A stretch of 64,000 nt of DNA from Streptomyces parvulus. Lineage in GTDB: Bacteria; Actinomycetota; Actinomycetes; Streptomycetales; Streptomycetaceae. Made by a program: the position numbers and the translations under genes. The notes under the pieces were generated by a model that saw nothing but the letters and a program-made list of their open reading frames with translations, was not told the DNA's origin and did not search any database. Shown here piece by piece: positions 23,394-32,857 of the stretch. Location of the stretch: positions 1 to 64,000 of the forward strand of contig NZ_BMRX01000010.1 in assembly GCF_014648855.1 (NCBI RefSeq). Direction: 5' to 3'. Numbering within the stretch: position 1 is the stretch's first letter; every line of letters begins with the position of its first letter.

Positions 23394-25843
23394 GCGCCCC
23401 CGCCCCCCGGACCCCGCCCCGCGTGGTCGTGATCGGCGCGGGCGTCGTCGGCTGCTCCCTCGCCGACGAACTGACCGCGCGCGGCTGGACGGACGTCACC
23501 GTCCTCGAACAGGGCCCGCTGCCCGCGCCCGGCGGCTCGACGTCGCACGCACCCGGCCTCGTCTTCCGGACCAGCCCGTCCCGCACCCTCACGGCCTTCG
23601 CCCGGTACACCGTCGAGAAGTTCACCGACCTCACCTGGGACGGCGCCCCCTGCTTCCAGCGGGTGGGCGGCCTGGAGCTGGCGACCACGCCGGAGCGCCT
23701 CGCCGACCTGCACCGCCGGGCCGGGTACGCGGCCTCCTGGGGCGTGCACGGCGAGATCGTCGACGCCCGCCGCTGCCGGGAACTCTGGCCGCTGCTCGAC
23801 GAGTCGGTGGTCCTCGGCGGCTTCCACACCCCCGGGGACGGGCTGGCCCGCGCCGTGCCCGCCTGCCGCGCGCAGCTGGACCGCGCCACCGCGCGCGGCG
23901 CCCGTGTCCTGGACCGGCACACGGTCACCGGTGTCGAGCGCCGGGACGGCAGGGTCACGGGCGTCGTCACCGACCGCGGCACCTTCCCCGCCGACCACGT
24001 AGTGTCCGCAGCCGGCTTCTGGGGTCCGGTGATCGGCCGCATGGCGGGCGTCGACGTGCCCCTGCAGCCGCTGGCCCACCAGTACGCGAGGACCGGTCCG
24101 CTGCCCGAGCTGAGCGGCGCCACCGAGGAGGCCTCGAAGCCCATCCTCCGCTTCCAGGACCGCGACCTGTACTTCCGCGAGCACGGCGACCGCCTCGGCA
24201 TCGGCTCCTACGCCCACCGCCCGCTGCCCGTGGACCCGTTCGCCGTGCCCGGCTACGACGCGTCCCGCGCCCGGAACATGGACATGCCGTCGTCGTACCC
24301 CTTCACCCCGCGGGACTGGGCGCCGAGCTGGGAGGACTGCCGGGAGCTGATGCCGGCCCTGCGGGACGCCTCGGTCGAGACGGGCTTCAACGGCGTCTTC
24401 TCCTTCACCCCGGACGGCATGCCGGTCCTCGGCGAGTCCCGTCACCTGCGGGGCTTCTGGCTCGCCGAGGCGGTGTGGGTCACCCACTCGGCCGGGGTGG
24501 CCAGGGCCGTCGCCGAGTGGATGGTGGACGGGCGGCCGTCGCTCGACGTCCACGAGTGCGACCTCACCCGCTTCGAGGAGGCGCAGCGCTCGCCGGCGTA
24601 CGTCCGCGAGCGCGGAGCGCAGCAGTTCGCCGAGGTGTACGACGTGATCCACCCGCTCCAGCCGGTGGAACGGCCGCGTCCGCTGCGCGTCAGCCCGTTC
24701 CACGTCCGCCAGCGGGAACTGGGCGCGTACTTCCTGGAGGGCGGCGGCTGGGAGCGCCCGCACTGGTACGAGGCCAACGCGGGGCTCGTCGACGACGTCC
24801 CCGTGCCCGGCCGCGACGCCTGGTCGGCGCGCCACTGGTCGCCGATCGCGGCGGCGGAGGCGCGCGCCACCCGCGAGCGGGTCGCCCTGTACGACATGAC
24901 GCCGCTGCGCCGCCTGGAGGTCGCCGGACCGGGCGCCCTCGCCTTCCTGGACCGCATGACCAGCAACAACCTCCGCAAGAAGCCCGGCGCCGTCACCTAC
25001 ACCCTGCTCCTCGACGAGTCCGGCGGCATCCGCTCCGACCTCACCGTCGCCCGCCTCGCCCCCGACCGCTTCCAGGTCGGCGCCAACTCCCCCGCCGACC
25101 TGGACCATCTGCTGCGCCACGCGCCCGACGGGGTGCACATCCGGGACATCACGTCCGGCACCTGCGGCGTCGGCGTCTGGGGCCCGCTCGCCCGCGACCT
25201 CGTCCAGCCGCTGACGCCGGACGACTTCTCGCACGAGGCGTTCGGCTACTTCCGCGCGCGCCAGACGTACGTCGGCCACGTCCCGGTGACCGCGCTGCGC
25301 CTGAGCTACGTCGGAGAACTGGGCTGGGAGCTGTACACCACCGCCGATCTGGGCCTGCGGCTCTGGGACACGCTGTGGGAGGCCGGCCGGGACCTCGGTG
25401 CGATCGCCGCCGGACGCTCGGCCTTCAACTCGCTGCGCCTGGAGAAGGGCTACCGGGCCTGGGGCACCGACATGACCGCCGAGGACAACCCGTACGAGGC
25501 CGGGGTCGGCTTCGCGGTCCGCATGGACAAGGCGGACTTCGCCGGCCGGGCCGCGCTGGCCCGCGCGGGCGAACCCGGCCGGCGGCTGACCCCGCTGCTC
25601 CTCGACGACCCGGCGGCCGTGGTCCTCGGCAAGGAGCCGGTCCACGTCGGCGGCGTGCCCGCCGGGTACGTGACCAGCGCGTCGTACGGCTACACACTCG
25701 GCCGCTGTGTCGCCTACGCCTGGCTGCCCGCGGGACTGGCCCCCGGCACCGGCGTGCACGTGGAGTACTTCGGCGAGAAGGTACCCGCCACCGTCGCCGA
25801 GGAACCGCTGTTCGACCCCGGGATGACCCGGATCCGCCGCTAG
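23390..25843 (+). CDS. Dimethylglycine oxidase (FAD oxidase fused to a folate-binding GcvT domain)
   Basis: An 817-residue two-part enzyme. The N-terminal DAO-type FAD oxidase has VVVIGAGVVGCSLADEL (12-28) and GGSTSHAPGL, in which His53 corresponds to the covalently flavinylated histidine of Arthrobacter dimethylglycine oxidase. The C-terminal half (from about 430) is a GcvT/aminomethyltransferase-like folate domain (YDMTPLRRLEVAGP, LSYVGELGWELYTT). Length agrees with the 830-residue Arthrobacter enzyme. Predicted reaction: N,N-dimethylglycine to sarcosine with H2O2, the methyl carbon leaving as formaldehyde or methylene-THF. Sarcosine dehydrogenase activity is the alternative. Confidence 0.88.
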   Translation: MSAPAPRTPPRVVVIGAGVVGCSLADELTARGWTDVTVLEQGPLPAPGGSTSHAPGLVFRTSPSRTLTAFARYTVEKFTDLTWDGAPCFQRVGGLELATTPERLADLHRRAGYAASWGVHGEIVDARRCRELWPLLDESVVLGGFHTPGDGLARAVPACRAQLDRATARGARVLDRHTVTGVERRDGRVTGVVTDRGTFPADHVVSAAGFWGPVIGRMAGVDVPLQPLAHQYARTGPLPELSGATEEASKPILRFQDRDLYFREHGDRLGIGSYAHRPLPVDPFAVPGYDASRARNMDMPSSYPFTPRDWAPSWEDCRELMPALRDASVETGFNGVFSFTPDGMPVLGESRHLRGFWLAEAVWVTHSAGVARAVAEWMVDGRPSLDVHECDLTRFEEAQRSPAYVRERGAQQFAEVYDVIHPLQPVERPRPLRVSPFHVRQRELGAYFLEGGGWERPHWYEANAGLVDDVPVPGRDAWSARHWSPIAAAEARATRERVALYDMTPLRRLEVAGPGALAFLDRMTSNNLRKKPGAVTYTLLLDESGGIRSDLTVARLAPDRFQVGANSPADLDHLLRHAPDGVHIRDITSGTCGVGVWGPLARDLVQPLTPDDFSHEAFGYFRARQTYVGHVPVTALRLSYVGELGWELYTTADLGLRLWDTLWEAGRDLGAIAAGRSAFNSLRLEKGYRAWGTDMTAEDNPYEAGVGFAVRMDKADFAGRAALARAGEPGRRLTPLLLDDPAAVVLGKEPVHVGGVPAGYVTSASYGYTLGRCVAYAWLPAGLAPGTGVHVEYFGEKVPATVAEEPLFDPGMTRIRR

Positions 25844-25860
25844 GACGCCAGGAGGCCCTC

Positions 25861-27030
25861 TTGTCCCCCACCTACGACGTGATCGTCATCGGACTCGGCG
25901 GCATGGGCGGCGCCGCCGCCCACCACCTGTCCGCGCGCGGCGCCCGCGTGCTGGGCCTGGAGCGGTTCGGCCCCGTGCACAACCGGGGCTCCAGCCACGG
26001 CGGTTCGCGCATCACCCGCCAGTCCTACTTCGAGGACCCGGCGTACGTCCCCCTGCTGCTGCGCGCCTACGAGCTGTACGCGGACCTGGAGCGGGCCTCC
26101 GGCCGCGACATCGCCCTGCTGTGCGGGGGCGTGATGGTGGGCCGCCCCGACTCCCGGACCGTATCCGGCTCCCTGCGGTCGGCCCGCGAGTGGGACCTGC
26201 CGCACGAGGTGCTGGACGCGCGGGAGATCCGCCGCCGGTTCCCGACGCTCGCCCCGCGCGCCGACGAGGTCGCCCTGTACGAGGCCAAGGCCGGGCTGCT
26301 GCGCCCCGAGAACACGGTCGCCGCGCATCTCCAGCTCGCCACCCGGCAGGGCGCCGACCTGCACTTCGAGGAGCCGGTGACGCGCTGGGAGCCGTACCGG
26401 GACGGCGTGCGCGTCCACACCGCGGAGGACACCTACACCGCCGGCCGGCTGGTGATCTGCCCCGGCGCCTGGGCGCCCCGGCTGCTCGCCGACCTCGGGG
26501 TGCCGTTCACCGTGGAGCGGCAGGTCATGTACTGGTTCCAGCCTCGCGGCGGCGTCGGCCCCTTCCTCCCGGCCCACCACCCGATCTACGTCTGGGAGGA
26601 CGCGGACGGCGTCCAGGTCTACGGCTTCCCCGCCATCGACGGCCCGGACCACGGCGCCAAGGTCGCCTTCTTCCGCAAGGGGGAGGTGACCACCCCGGAC
26701 TCCATCGACCGGACCGTGCACGACCACGAGGTCGCGGCCATGGCGGACCACATGTCCGGCCGGCTGCCCGACCTGCCCGGCACCTTCCTCAAGGCGGCCA
26801 CCTGCATGTACACCACCACGGCCGACGAGCACTTCGTCATCGCCCGCCATCCCGCACACCCCGGATCGGTCACGGTGGCCTGCGGGTTCTCCGGACACGG
26901 CTTCAAGTTCGTGCCCGTCGTCGGCGAGATTCTCGCCGACCTGGCCCTGACCGGCTCCACCGCGCATCCCATCGGCCTCTTCGATCCCGCTCGCCTCACC
27001 GCCGCGCCCGCCCTAGGAGCCAGCACGTGA
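25861..27030 (+). CDS. soxA: Monomeric sarcosine oxidase (MSOX/MTOX family)
   Basis: FAD oxidase of 389 residues converting sarcosine to glycine, formaldehyde and H2O2. It has the N-terminal nucleotide fold VIVIGLGGMGGAAAHHL and the covalent-flavin motif TCMYTTTADEHFV; the cysteine falls exactly at residue 315, the flavinylated position in Bacillus MSOX. Start is a TTG at 25861 with AGGAGG seven bases upstream. It follows the DMG oxidase by 17 bp and overlaps the Rieske oxygenase start (GTGA at 27027-27030). Substrate specificity within the MSOX/N-methyltryptophan oxidase family is assigned from context. Confidence 0.9.
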   Translation: MSPTYDVIVIGLGGMGGAAAHHLSARGARVLGLERFGPVHNRGSSHGGSRITRQSYFEDPAYVPLLLRAYELYADLERASGRDIALLCGGVMVGRPDSRTVSGSLRSAREWDLPHEVLDAREIRRRFPTLAPRADEVALYEAKAGLLRPENTVAAHLQLATRQGADLHFEEPVTRWEPYRDGVRVHTAEDTYTAGRLVICPGAWAPRLLADLGVPFTVERQVMYWFQPRGGVGPFLPAHHPIYVWEDADGVQVYGFPAIDGPDHGAKVAFFRKGEVTTPDSIDRTVHDHEVAAMADHMSGRLPDLPGTFLKAATCMYTTTADEHFVIARHPAHPGSVTVACGFSGHGFKFVPVVGEILADLALTGSTAHPIGLFDPARLTAAPALGAST

Positions 27031-28148
27031 CGACGACCCCCCTGTCCCCCAGCCTCATCGCGACCCTGCCGGGCCGGTACTACACCGACCCGGAGATCTT
27101 CCGCCGGGAGCAGCGGGAGGTCTTCGAATCGCTCTGGTTCTGCGCCGTGCGCTGCGCCGACCTGGAACGGCCGGGTGCCTTCCGCACGGTGCAGGTCGGC
27201 GGCGAGAGCGTCGTCGTCACCCGGACCCGGTCGGGGGCGCTGCGGGCCTTCCTCAACATCTGCCGGCACCGCGGGGCCCGGCTGTGCCTCCAGGAGTCGG
27301 GCGAGGTGCGCCGCAACCTCCAGTGCCCGTACCACGCGTGGACGTACGACCTGGACGGCCGGCTGGTCGCCGCGCCCGGTCTCACCGGCATGCCGGACGT
27401 CGACCGCGTCTCGTACGGACTGCACGAGGTCGCCCTGCGGCAATGGCTCGGCTACGCCTGGGTGTGCCTCGCCGACGAGCCGCCCTCCTTCGAGGAGACG
27501 GTGCGCGGCGCCGTCGTCGAACGGCTCGGCGACCCGGCGGCCGTCGAACGCTACGGCACGGAACGGCTGGCGCTCGGCCGGCGCGTGCGGTACGACGTGC
27601 GGGCCAACTGGAAGCTGATCGTCGAGAACTTCATGGAGTGCTACCACTGCGCCACCATCCATCCCGAACTCACCGACGTGCTGCCCGAGTTCGCCGAGGG
27701 TTACGCCGCGCAGTACTACGTGGGCCACGGCGCCGAGTTCGGCGAGGACGTCAAGGGCTTCACGGTCGACGGCGGCGAGGGCTTCGGCCGGCTGCCCGAG
27801 GTCGCGGAGAGCCAGGACCGCCGCTACTACGCCGTCACCGTCCGGCCGACGGTCTTCGTCAACCTCGTGCCGGACCACGTGATCCTGCACCGCATGTTCC
27901 CGCTCGCCGAGGACCGCACGGTCGTCGAGTGCGACTGGCTGTACGCCCCCGACGTGGTGGCGTCGGGGGCGGACCTGTCCCGGTCGGTGGAGCTGTTCCA
28001 CCGGGTCAACACGCAGGACTTCGAGGCGTGCGAGCGGACCCAGCCGGCGATGTCGTCCCGCGCCTACCGCGACGGCGGCGTGCTGGTGCCGACCGAGCAC
28101 CACATCGGGCTCTTCCACACGTGGCTGCTGGAACGGCTAGGAGGCTGA
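27027..28148 (+). CDS. Rieske non-haem iron oxygenase, glycine-betaine demethylase (GbcA)-like
   Basis: A 373-residue oxygenase alpha subunit. Rieske ligands are Cys79, His81, Cys100 and His103 (NICRHRGARLC, QCPYHAWTYD). The catalytic domain has ENFMECYHCATIHPEL: His207 and His212 with Glu204 in the bridging position, where most ring-hydroxylating oxygenases carry Asp and quaternary-ammonium oxygenases such as CntA carry Glu. Asp331 (NTQDFEA) is a likely third iron ligand. Predicted reaction: glycine betaine to dimethylglycine plus formaldehyde. Last gene of the operon; its final 12 bp overlap the end of the convergent SMC gene. Confidence 0.87.
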   Translation: MTTTPLSPSLIATLPGRYYTDPEIFRREQREVFESLWFCAVRCADLERPGAFRTVQVGGESVVVTRTRSGALRAFLNICRHRGARLCLQESGEVRRNLQCPYHAWTYDLDGRLVAAPGLTGMPDVDRVSYGLHEVALRQWLGYAWVCLADEPPSFEETVRGAVVERLGDPAAVERYGTERLALGRRVRYDVRANWKLIVENFMECYHCATIHPELTDVLPEFAEGYAAQYYVGHGAEFGEDVKGFTVDGGEGFGRLPEVAESQDRRYYAVTVRPTVFVNLVPDHVILHRMFPLAEDRTVVECDWLYAPDVVASGADLSRSVELFHRVNTQDFEACERTQPAMSSRAYRDGGVLVPTEHHIGLFHTWLLERLGG

Positions 28149-31100
28149 CGGCGCGGGGCGCTTGAACATCCGGGTCGCCGTGATCTCGCTGTGCACCGCC
28201 TCCCCCTCCCCCTCGGCGGCCGGGACCGGCTGCGGCAGGCCGGGCCGCAGGTGCTCCTCGACGCTGATGTACTTCAGGCCCGCCCTGAGGTCGGCGTCGT
28301 TGCGCAACCTGATGACCAGCGGGAACTCGGCGAGGGCGGTCGTGTCGAACAGCCCGGTGGTGTACAGCAGCTGGACGCCGAGGGCGTCGGACACGGCGCG
28401 CTGGAGCTCCAGCAGGTAGGTGGCGTTGGCCCGCCCGATGGGATTGTCGAGGAACAGGGTGCCGGCGTGGCGGTGCCGGTCGCGGCCCCGGTCGTTGCTG
28501 CGCAGCGCGGCCATCGTGCAGTACAGGGCGATGGCCGCGGTGAGCAGCTGGCCGCCGGAGAAGACGTCGCCCATCTGCCCGACCGGGACGCGCTCGGCGC
28601 GCAGCACGGCGTCGGGCTTGAGGATCTCGACGGCGACGCCCTTGGGCGCCAGGGCGGCGGCGACGCCCCGCAGCAGCAGGGACATGCCGTCGCGGCGCAG
28701 GTCGGAGTTCTTCTTCACGGCGGCCCGGGTGGCCTCGTCGACCACCTCTCCGAGCCGTTCGGTGAGGGTGGCCTGGTCGGGTTCCTCGAAGCGGATGCGC
28801 AGGAACTCCTGCCCCGACCACTCCCCGAGCCCTTCCGGCAGCCGGGAGAGCCGCTGGGCGGAGCGGAGGGTGGCGAGGGCCGACTCGACCAGGCCGCGCA
28901 GCCGGTCCACGATCGAGTCGCGGTTGCGCTCCAGCTGCGCCAGTTCGTCGGTGAGGACGCGCAGCCGGGGCGCGAAGGCGTCGGCCCACTTGGCCGCGTG
29001 CTCGGGCAGCGCGGCGGCCGGCAGCTCGCGGATCTGCTGCCGCGCGGGGGTGCGGACCTGCTCGTAGCGGGTGGAGTTGGCGTGCCGGACCAGTACGTCG
29101 CTCGCCTCGCGGACCCCGGACTCCGCCGCGGACAGGTCGGCGGCGCAGCCGCGCAGCGAGCGGCGGGCCTCGCCTGCCGAGCGGCGGGCCTCGTCCAGAT
29201 CTCCCGGGTAGGGCTCGGGCTCCTCCTGCTCCTCGTCGGGGGCGTGCTCGCGCAGCAGGTCGCGGAGCATGGCGGCGGTCTCGTCGAAGCCGCCGGCGGC
29301 GTCCTCGGCGGCGCGGTGCGCGTCGAGGAGTTCGGCGTGCGCGTCCCGGGCGCCGGCGAGTGCCTCGCTGTGGGAGGCGAGTTCGCCGGTGGCGGTGCGC
29401 AGCAGGGTCTGTGCGTGGTCGGCGTCGCGCGGGAGGAGGTCCCCGGGCAGCTCGGTGTGGGCGTCGCCCTCCTCGGGGGCGTGCCGTTCGGCCTCGCCGC
29501 GCAGCCGGCCGAGCTGTTCGCTCGCGTGGGACATGCGGGTCTCCAGGAGCTGGACCAGTTCCTCGGCGCGGGCGGCGGCCGCCTGCCGGGAGGGCCCGTC
29601 GGAGCCGTCGGGCGACTCCAGGAGCTGTGCGGCGCGGGTGCGGACCTTGTTGCTGAGCCGGTCCAGCTCGCCGCGCGCTGCGCTCTCGTCGCTCTCGGCG
29701 CGGGCCTGTTCGGCCCGCAGGTCGGCGCCGACGCCGACCTTCTCGTACACCTGGGACGCGGCCCGGTAGGCCTCGCGCAGGTCGGGCAGGGACGCCTTGG
29801 ACGCCTCCGGCCCGTCCTCGGGCACGTCGTCGGGGGCGCCGGCGATCTCGGCGCGTTCGGCGCGCAGCGCGCGGGCGGTGCGGCGGGCGTCGTCGGCGGC
29901 GCGCTGGGCGGCGCGGCGGTCCTCGTCGGCGGCGCGGGCCCGATCAAGGTTGGCCTGGGCGCGGGCCTCGGCCTCGGCGCCCTCGTCGGCCAGTTCCCGC
30001 AGGCGGACCTGCCAGCCGGCCCGCTCGCGCAGGCGGAAGGCGAGTCCGGCGAGGGCGTCGGCGGCGCGGCGCGCCTTCTGCGCGGCCTCCTGCCGCTCGT
30101 CCCGCAGGTGCACGGCCTCCGCGGCGGCCTCGTCCGCCTCGGTGCGCGCGGTGCGCGCCTCGGCCAGCTCGGCCTCGGCCTCCTCGGCGAAGGCGCGCGC
30201 CTCCTCGGCCGTCCGCGCCAGCTCGCCGAGGCGGCCCGCGGGGCAGCCGGTGCGCCAGGAGGCGAGGCGGGCGGCCAGCTCGCGGTCCTTGCCGAGCCGC
30301 GCGGCGAGGGTGCGGATCTCCTCGTCCCGCCGCGTGGCCCGCGCGCGCAGGGCGTGCCGTTCCTCGTCGGCGGCGTGTTCGTCGTGCATCGCCGGGTTCG
30401 GCGGTACGAGGAAGACGTCGCCGGTGTCGGATCCGACGGCCGGGGCGGGGGCGAGCAGGGCGGCGGCGGTGCCGACGGCGACGGCGGAGCGCGGGAGCAG
30501 GGCGGCCTCGCCGAGGGCCTCGCGCGCGCGGGTGTGCGAGTCGGGATCGGTGATGATGACGCCGTCGACCAGCTCGGGCCGGGCGGCCAGCACGCGCGCG
30601 TGGTCGGCGGGGTCGACGGCCTGTGCGAGGTAGCGCCAGCCGGGCAGGGCGGGGATGCCGTGTTCGCCGAGGAACTCCACGGTGGCCAGCACGTCCGGAC
30701 CCGGGGGCAGCAGTCCGCCGTCGCCGAGGGCGCCGAGGATGCGGGAGTCGTCGGCGGCGGCGGTGCGCAGGTCGAACAGCTGGCGTTCGGCGGAGGAGAC
30801 GGTGTCGTCGAGCAGCTCGCGCAGCTCGTCGGCGAAGCGGTCGAGCTCCTGGGCCGTGAGGGTGCCGTCGGCCCGGACGGGCGCGGAGTCGTGGTCCTCG
30901 TCCTGGCGGGGCTGCGGAATGCCGGGGCGGGCGTCGGCGGCGAGGCCGAGGAGTTCGGCGAGGCGGTCCTCGGCGGCGAGTGAACCGGCGGTGCGGCGCT
31001 CGGCCTCGTGGGCGCGTTCGGCGGCGGTGGCCGCGTCGGCGGCGCGGGCGGCGGTCAGTTCGGCGCGGCTCTCGGCGGACGCCGCCTCGCGCGCGTGCTC

Positions 31101-32780
31101 GGTGGCCCGGCGTGCCGTCTCCCGGGCGGTGTCCCAGGCGGCGACGGTGCTCTTCTCCGCGTCGCTGGCGGCGAGCGCCGCGCGGGCGGGGTCGGCGTCG
31201 GGGGCGCTGTCGTCGAGCCAGCCGGCGCGGACCGCCTCGGCGGTCTCCTGCTCGACCTCGGTGAGGCGCTGGCGCAGGTGCCCGGCCTCGCTGCGGGCGC
31301 GCTGCGCCTCGGTGGCGGCGGTGGTGGAGTCGCGGTGGGCCGCCTCGCCGACCTCCTGGAGGGCGGCGGACCGCTCCTCCTCCTCGTTGGCGTGGCCCTC
31401 GGCCCGGCCGGCCGCGGCGTGCAGGGCGCGGACGAGGTCGACGGCGGCCTTGGCGCGGGCGGCGAGGGCGGGTGCCGCGTCCCGCTCGGCCTCCTGGATG
31501 GCGGCGGAGACCCGGGCGACGCGGTCGGCGGCGGCGCGGTGGCGCAGTACGGCCTCGGCGGCCTGCCAGGCGGAGTGCAGGGTGCGGGCGTCGGCGAGTT
31601 CGCGTTTCTGGGCGGCGGCGGACTTCTCGGCGCCGGTCAGGGCCAGGGAGGCGTGCCGGTAGGCGAGTTCGGCGGCGATGAGGGAGCTGCGGTCGCGGGC
31701 CGACTCGGCGTGGGTGACGGCGCGGGCGGCGGCGGTGACCCGCTGGGCGAGGTCCGAGGTCCTGACGCGCTCCCGGGCGCCGCGCGCGGTGAGCCGCCGG
31801 GCGAGGGTCCGGGTGCGGCGCTCGGCCGCGGTGTGGATGTCGCGCGCGCGGCCGCGGACCTCGGCGGCGTCGACGATCCGGCCGAGGAGGTCGACGGACC
31901 CGGCCGTGAAGTCGCGTTCGGCGATCAGCTCGGCGCGCCGGCCCAGCTTGTTGCCGAAGCCGCTCACCAGGTCGGCGAGTCCGTCGGTGTCGCGGGTGTC
32001 GGTGACCGCGCGCAGCAGCAGGTCGGTGAAGTCGGCGTCCTTCTTGACGGCGAAGAGGCCGGCGGCCTCGCCCTCGTCGGCGTTCATCTCGCGCTGGTAG
32101 CGGAAGAGTTCGGGGTCCAGGCCGAGATCGCCGAGGTGCTCGATCCAGCGGTCGTGGATCTCCTCCCAGTGCACCTCCAGGTGCGGGTAGGCCTTCGCGG
32201 ACTCGGTGAGCGCGTCCCGGAAGCCCTTCATGGTGCGCCGGCGGCCCTGGGCACCGGAGACGCCCTCCCCGCGCGGGCGTACGGCGGTGGCCTCGGCGAC
32301 GGGCAGGTTGTCGAGGGTCAGTCCGGGGCCGGGGCGGAAGGAGTACCAGGCCTCGGCGAACTTGCGGGGGTCGTTGGAGACCTGGCGGCCGCGCCACTCG
32401 CTGGCCTTGCCGACGACGACGCACTCGCCGCTCTGGACGTGCTGCCACTCCAGCGCGACGTGTCCGCAGTCGTCGGCGAGCAGGAACTTGCGCAGCACGC
32501 CGGAGCTGGCGCCGCCCAGGGTGTTGCGGTGGCCCGGCAGCATCACCGAGAAGATCAGTTTGAGCAGGACGGACTTGCCGCCGCCGTTCTCCAGGAAGAG
32601 CACGCCCGCGGGTGCGGGCCGACGCGGCGGGCCGACCGGCTCCTCCGCGAAGAACTCCGCCTGCGTGGGCGCGGGGTCGGGCACGGGCTCGCCCACGCCG
32701 CGCAGGTCAAGCACGGTGTCGGCGTAGCGGGCACCGGCGGGTCCGATGGAGTAGAGGCGGACCCGGGACAGCTCGTACAT
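28137..32780 (-). CDS. SMC/MukB-like ATPase (JetC/MksB-like) of a three-gene complex
   Basis: A 1547-residue ABC-type chromosome-maintenance ATPase. Walker A is LFLENGGGKSVLLKLIF (about 59-75), the signature motif is FSGGQLLTAAIAL (about 1404-1416), and Walker B is GTLFLDNPIGRAN (about 1438-1450). Between them are two long Ala/Glu/Arg-rich coiled-coil arms interrupted by a non-helical, hinge-like region at about 630-800. Start at 32780 begins the conserved MYELSRVRLYSIGP. Downstream of the two partner genes at 32858 and 33903, same strand. Family knowledge: such proteins with MukE- and MukF-like partners condense chromosomes or, as Wadjet, restrict plasmids. No nuclease subunit is present. 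Confidence 0.88.
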   Translation of the reverse strand: MYELSRVRLYSIGPAGARYADTVLDLRGVGEPVPDPAPTQAEFFAEEPVGPPRRPAPAGVLFLENGGGKSVLLKLIFSVMLPGHRNTLGGASSGVLRKFLLADDCGHVALEWQHVQSGECVVVGKASEWRGRQVSNDPRKFAEAWYSFRPGPGLTLDNLPVAEATAVRPRGEGVSGAQGRRRTMKGFRDALTESAKAYPHLEVHWEEIHDRWIEHLGDLGLDPELFRYQREMNADEGEAAGLFAVKKDADFTDLLLRAVTDTRDTDGLADLVSGFGNKLGRRAELIAERDFTAGSVDLLGRIVDAAEVRGRARDIHTAAERRTRTLARRLTARGARERVRTSDLAQRVTAAARAVTHAESARDRSSLIAAELAYRHASLALTGAEKSAAAQKRELADARTLHSAWQAAEAVLRHRAAADRVARVSAAIQEAERDAAPALAARAKAAVDLVRALHAAAGRAEGHANEEEERSAALQEVGEAAHRDSTTAATEAQRARSEAGHLRQRLTEVEQETAEAVRAGWLDDSAPDADPARAALAASDAEKSTVAAWDTARETARRATEHAREAASAESRAELTAARAADAATAAERAHEAERRTAGSLAAEDRLAELLGLAADARPGIPQPRQDEDHDSAPVRADGTLTAQELDRFADELRELLDDTVSSAERQLFDLRTAAADDSRILGALGDGGLLPPGPDVLATVEFLGEHGIPALPGWRYLAQAVDPADHARVLAARPELVDGVIITDPDSHTRAREALGEAALLPRSAVAVGTAAALLAPAPAVGSDTGDVFLVPPNPAMHDEHAADEERHALRARATRRDEEIRTLAARLGKDRELAARLASWRTGCPAGRLGELARTAEEARAFAEEAEAELAEARTARTEADEAAAEAVHLRDERQEAAQKARRAADALAGLAFRLRERAGWQVRLRELADEGAEAEARAQANLDRARAADEDRRAAQRAADDARRTARALRAERAEIAGAPDDVPEDGPEASKASLPDLREAYRAASQVYEKVGVGADLRAEQARAESDESAARGELDRLSNKVRTRAAQLLESPDGSDGPSRQAAAARAEELVQLLETRMSHASEQLGRLRGEAERHAPEEGDAHTELPGDLLPRDADHAQTLLRTATGELASHSEALAGARDAHAELLDAHRAAEDAAGGFDETAAMLRDLLREHAPDEEQEEPEPYPGDLDEARRSAGEARRSLRGCAADLSAAESGVREASDVLVRHANSTRYEQVRTPARQQIRELPAAALPEHAAKWADAFAPRLRVLTDELAQLERNRDSIVDRLRGLVESALATLRSAQRLSRLPEGLGEWSGQEFLRIRFEEPDQATLTERLGEVVDEATRAAVKKNSDLRRDGMSLLLRGVAAALAPKGVAVEILKPDAVLRAERVPVGQMGDVFSGGQLLTAAIALYCTMAALRSNDRGRDRHRHAGTLFLDNPIGRANATYLLELQRAVSDALGVQLLYTTGLFDTTALAEFPLVIRLRNDADLRAGLKYISVEEHLRPGLPQPVPAAEGEGEAVHSEITATRMFKRPAPSAS

Positions 32781-32857
32781 GGCGGACTCTCGTAAGTCTT
32801 CGGGAAGTCGGGGAGGCGGGCGCGGTGGTGAGCCCGGTGGTGGACGCGGTGCGCGGG

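Noticed and set aside
23105..25759. Long minus-strand frame opposite dimethylglycine oxidase
   Set aside because: Antisense shadow in third-position GC-rich DNA; the oxidase on the plus strand has full-length domain motifs.
28191..30983. Open frame of about 930 codons on the plus strand opposite the SMC gene
   Set aside because: It is a GC-rich antisense shadow: Gly/Val/Arg-rich, no motif, and fully inside a gene with intact ATPase motifs on the other strand.
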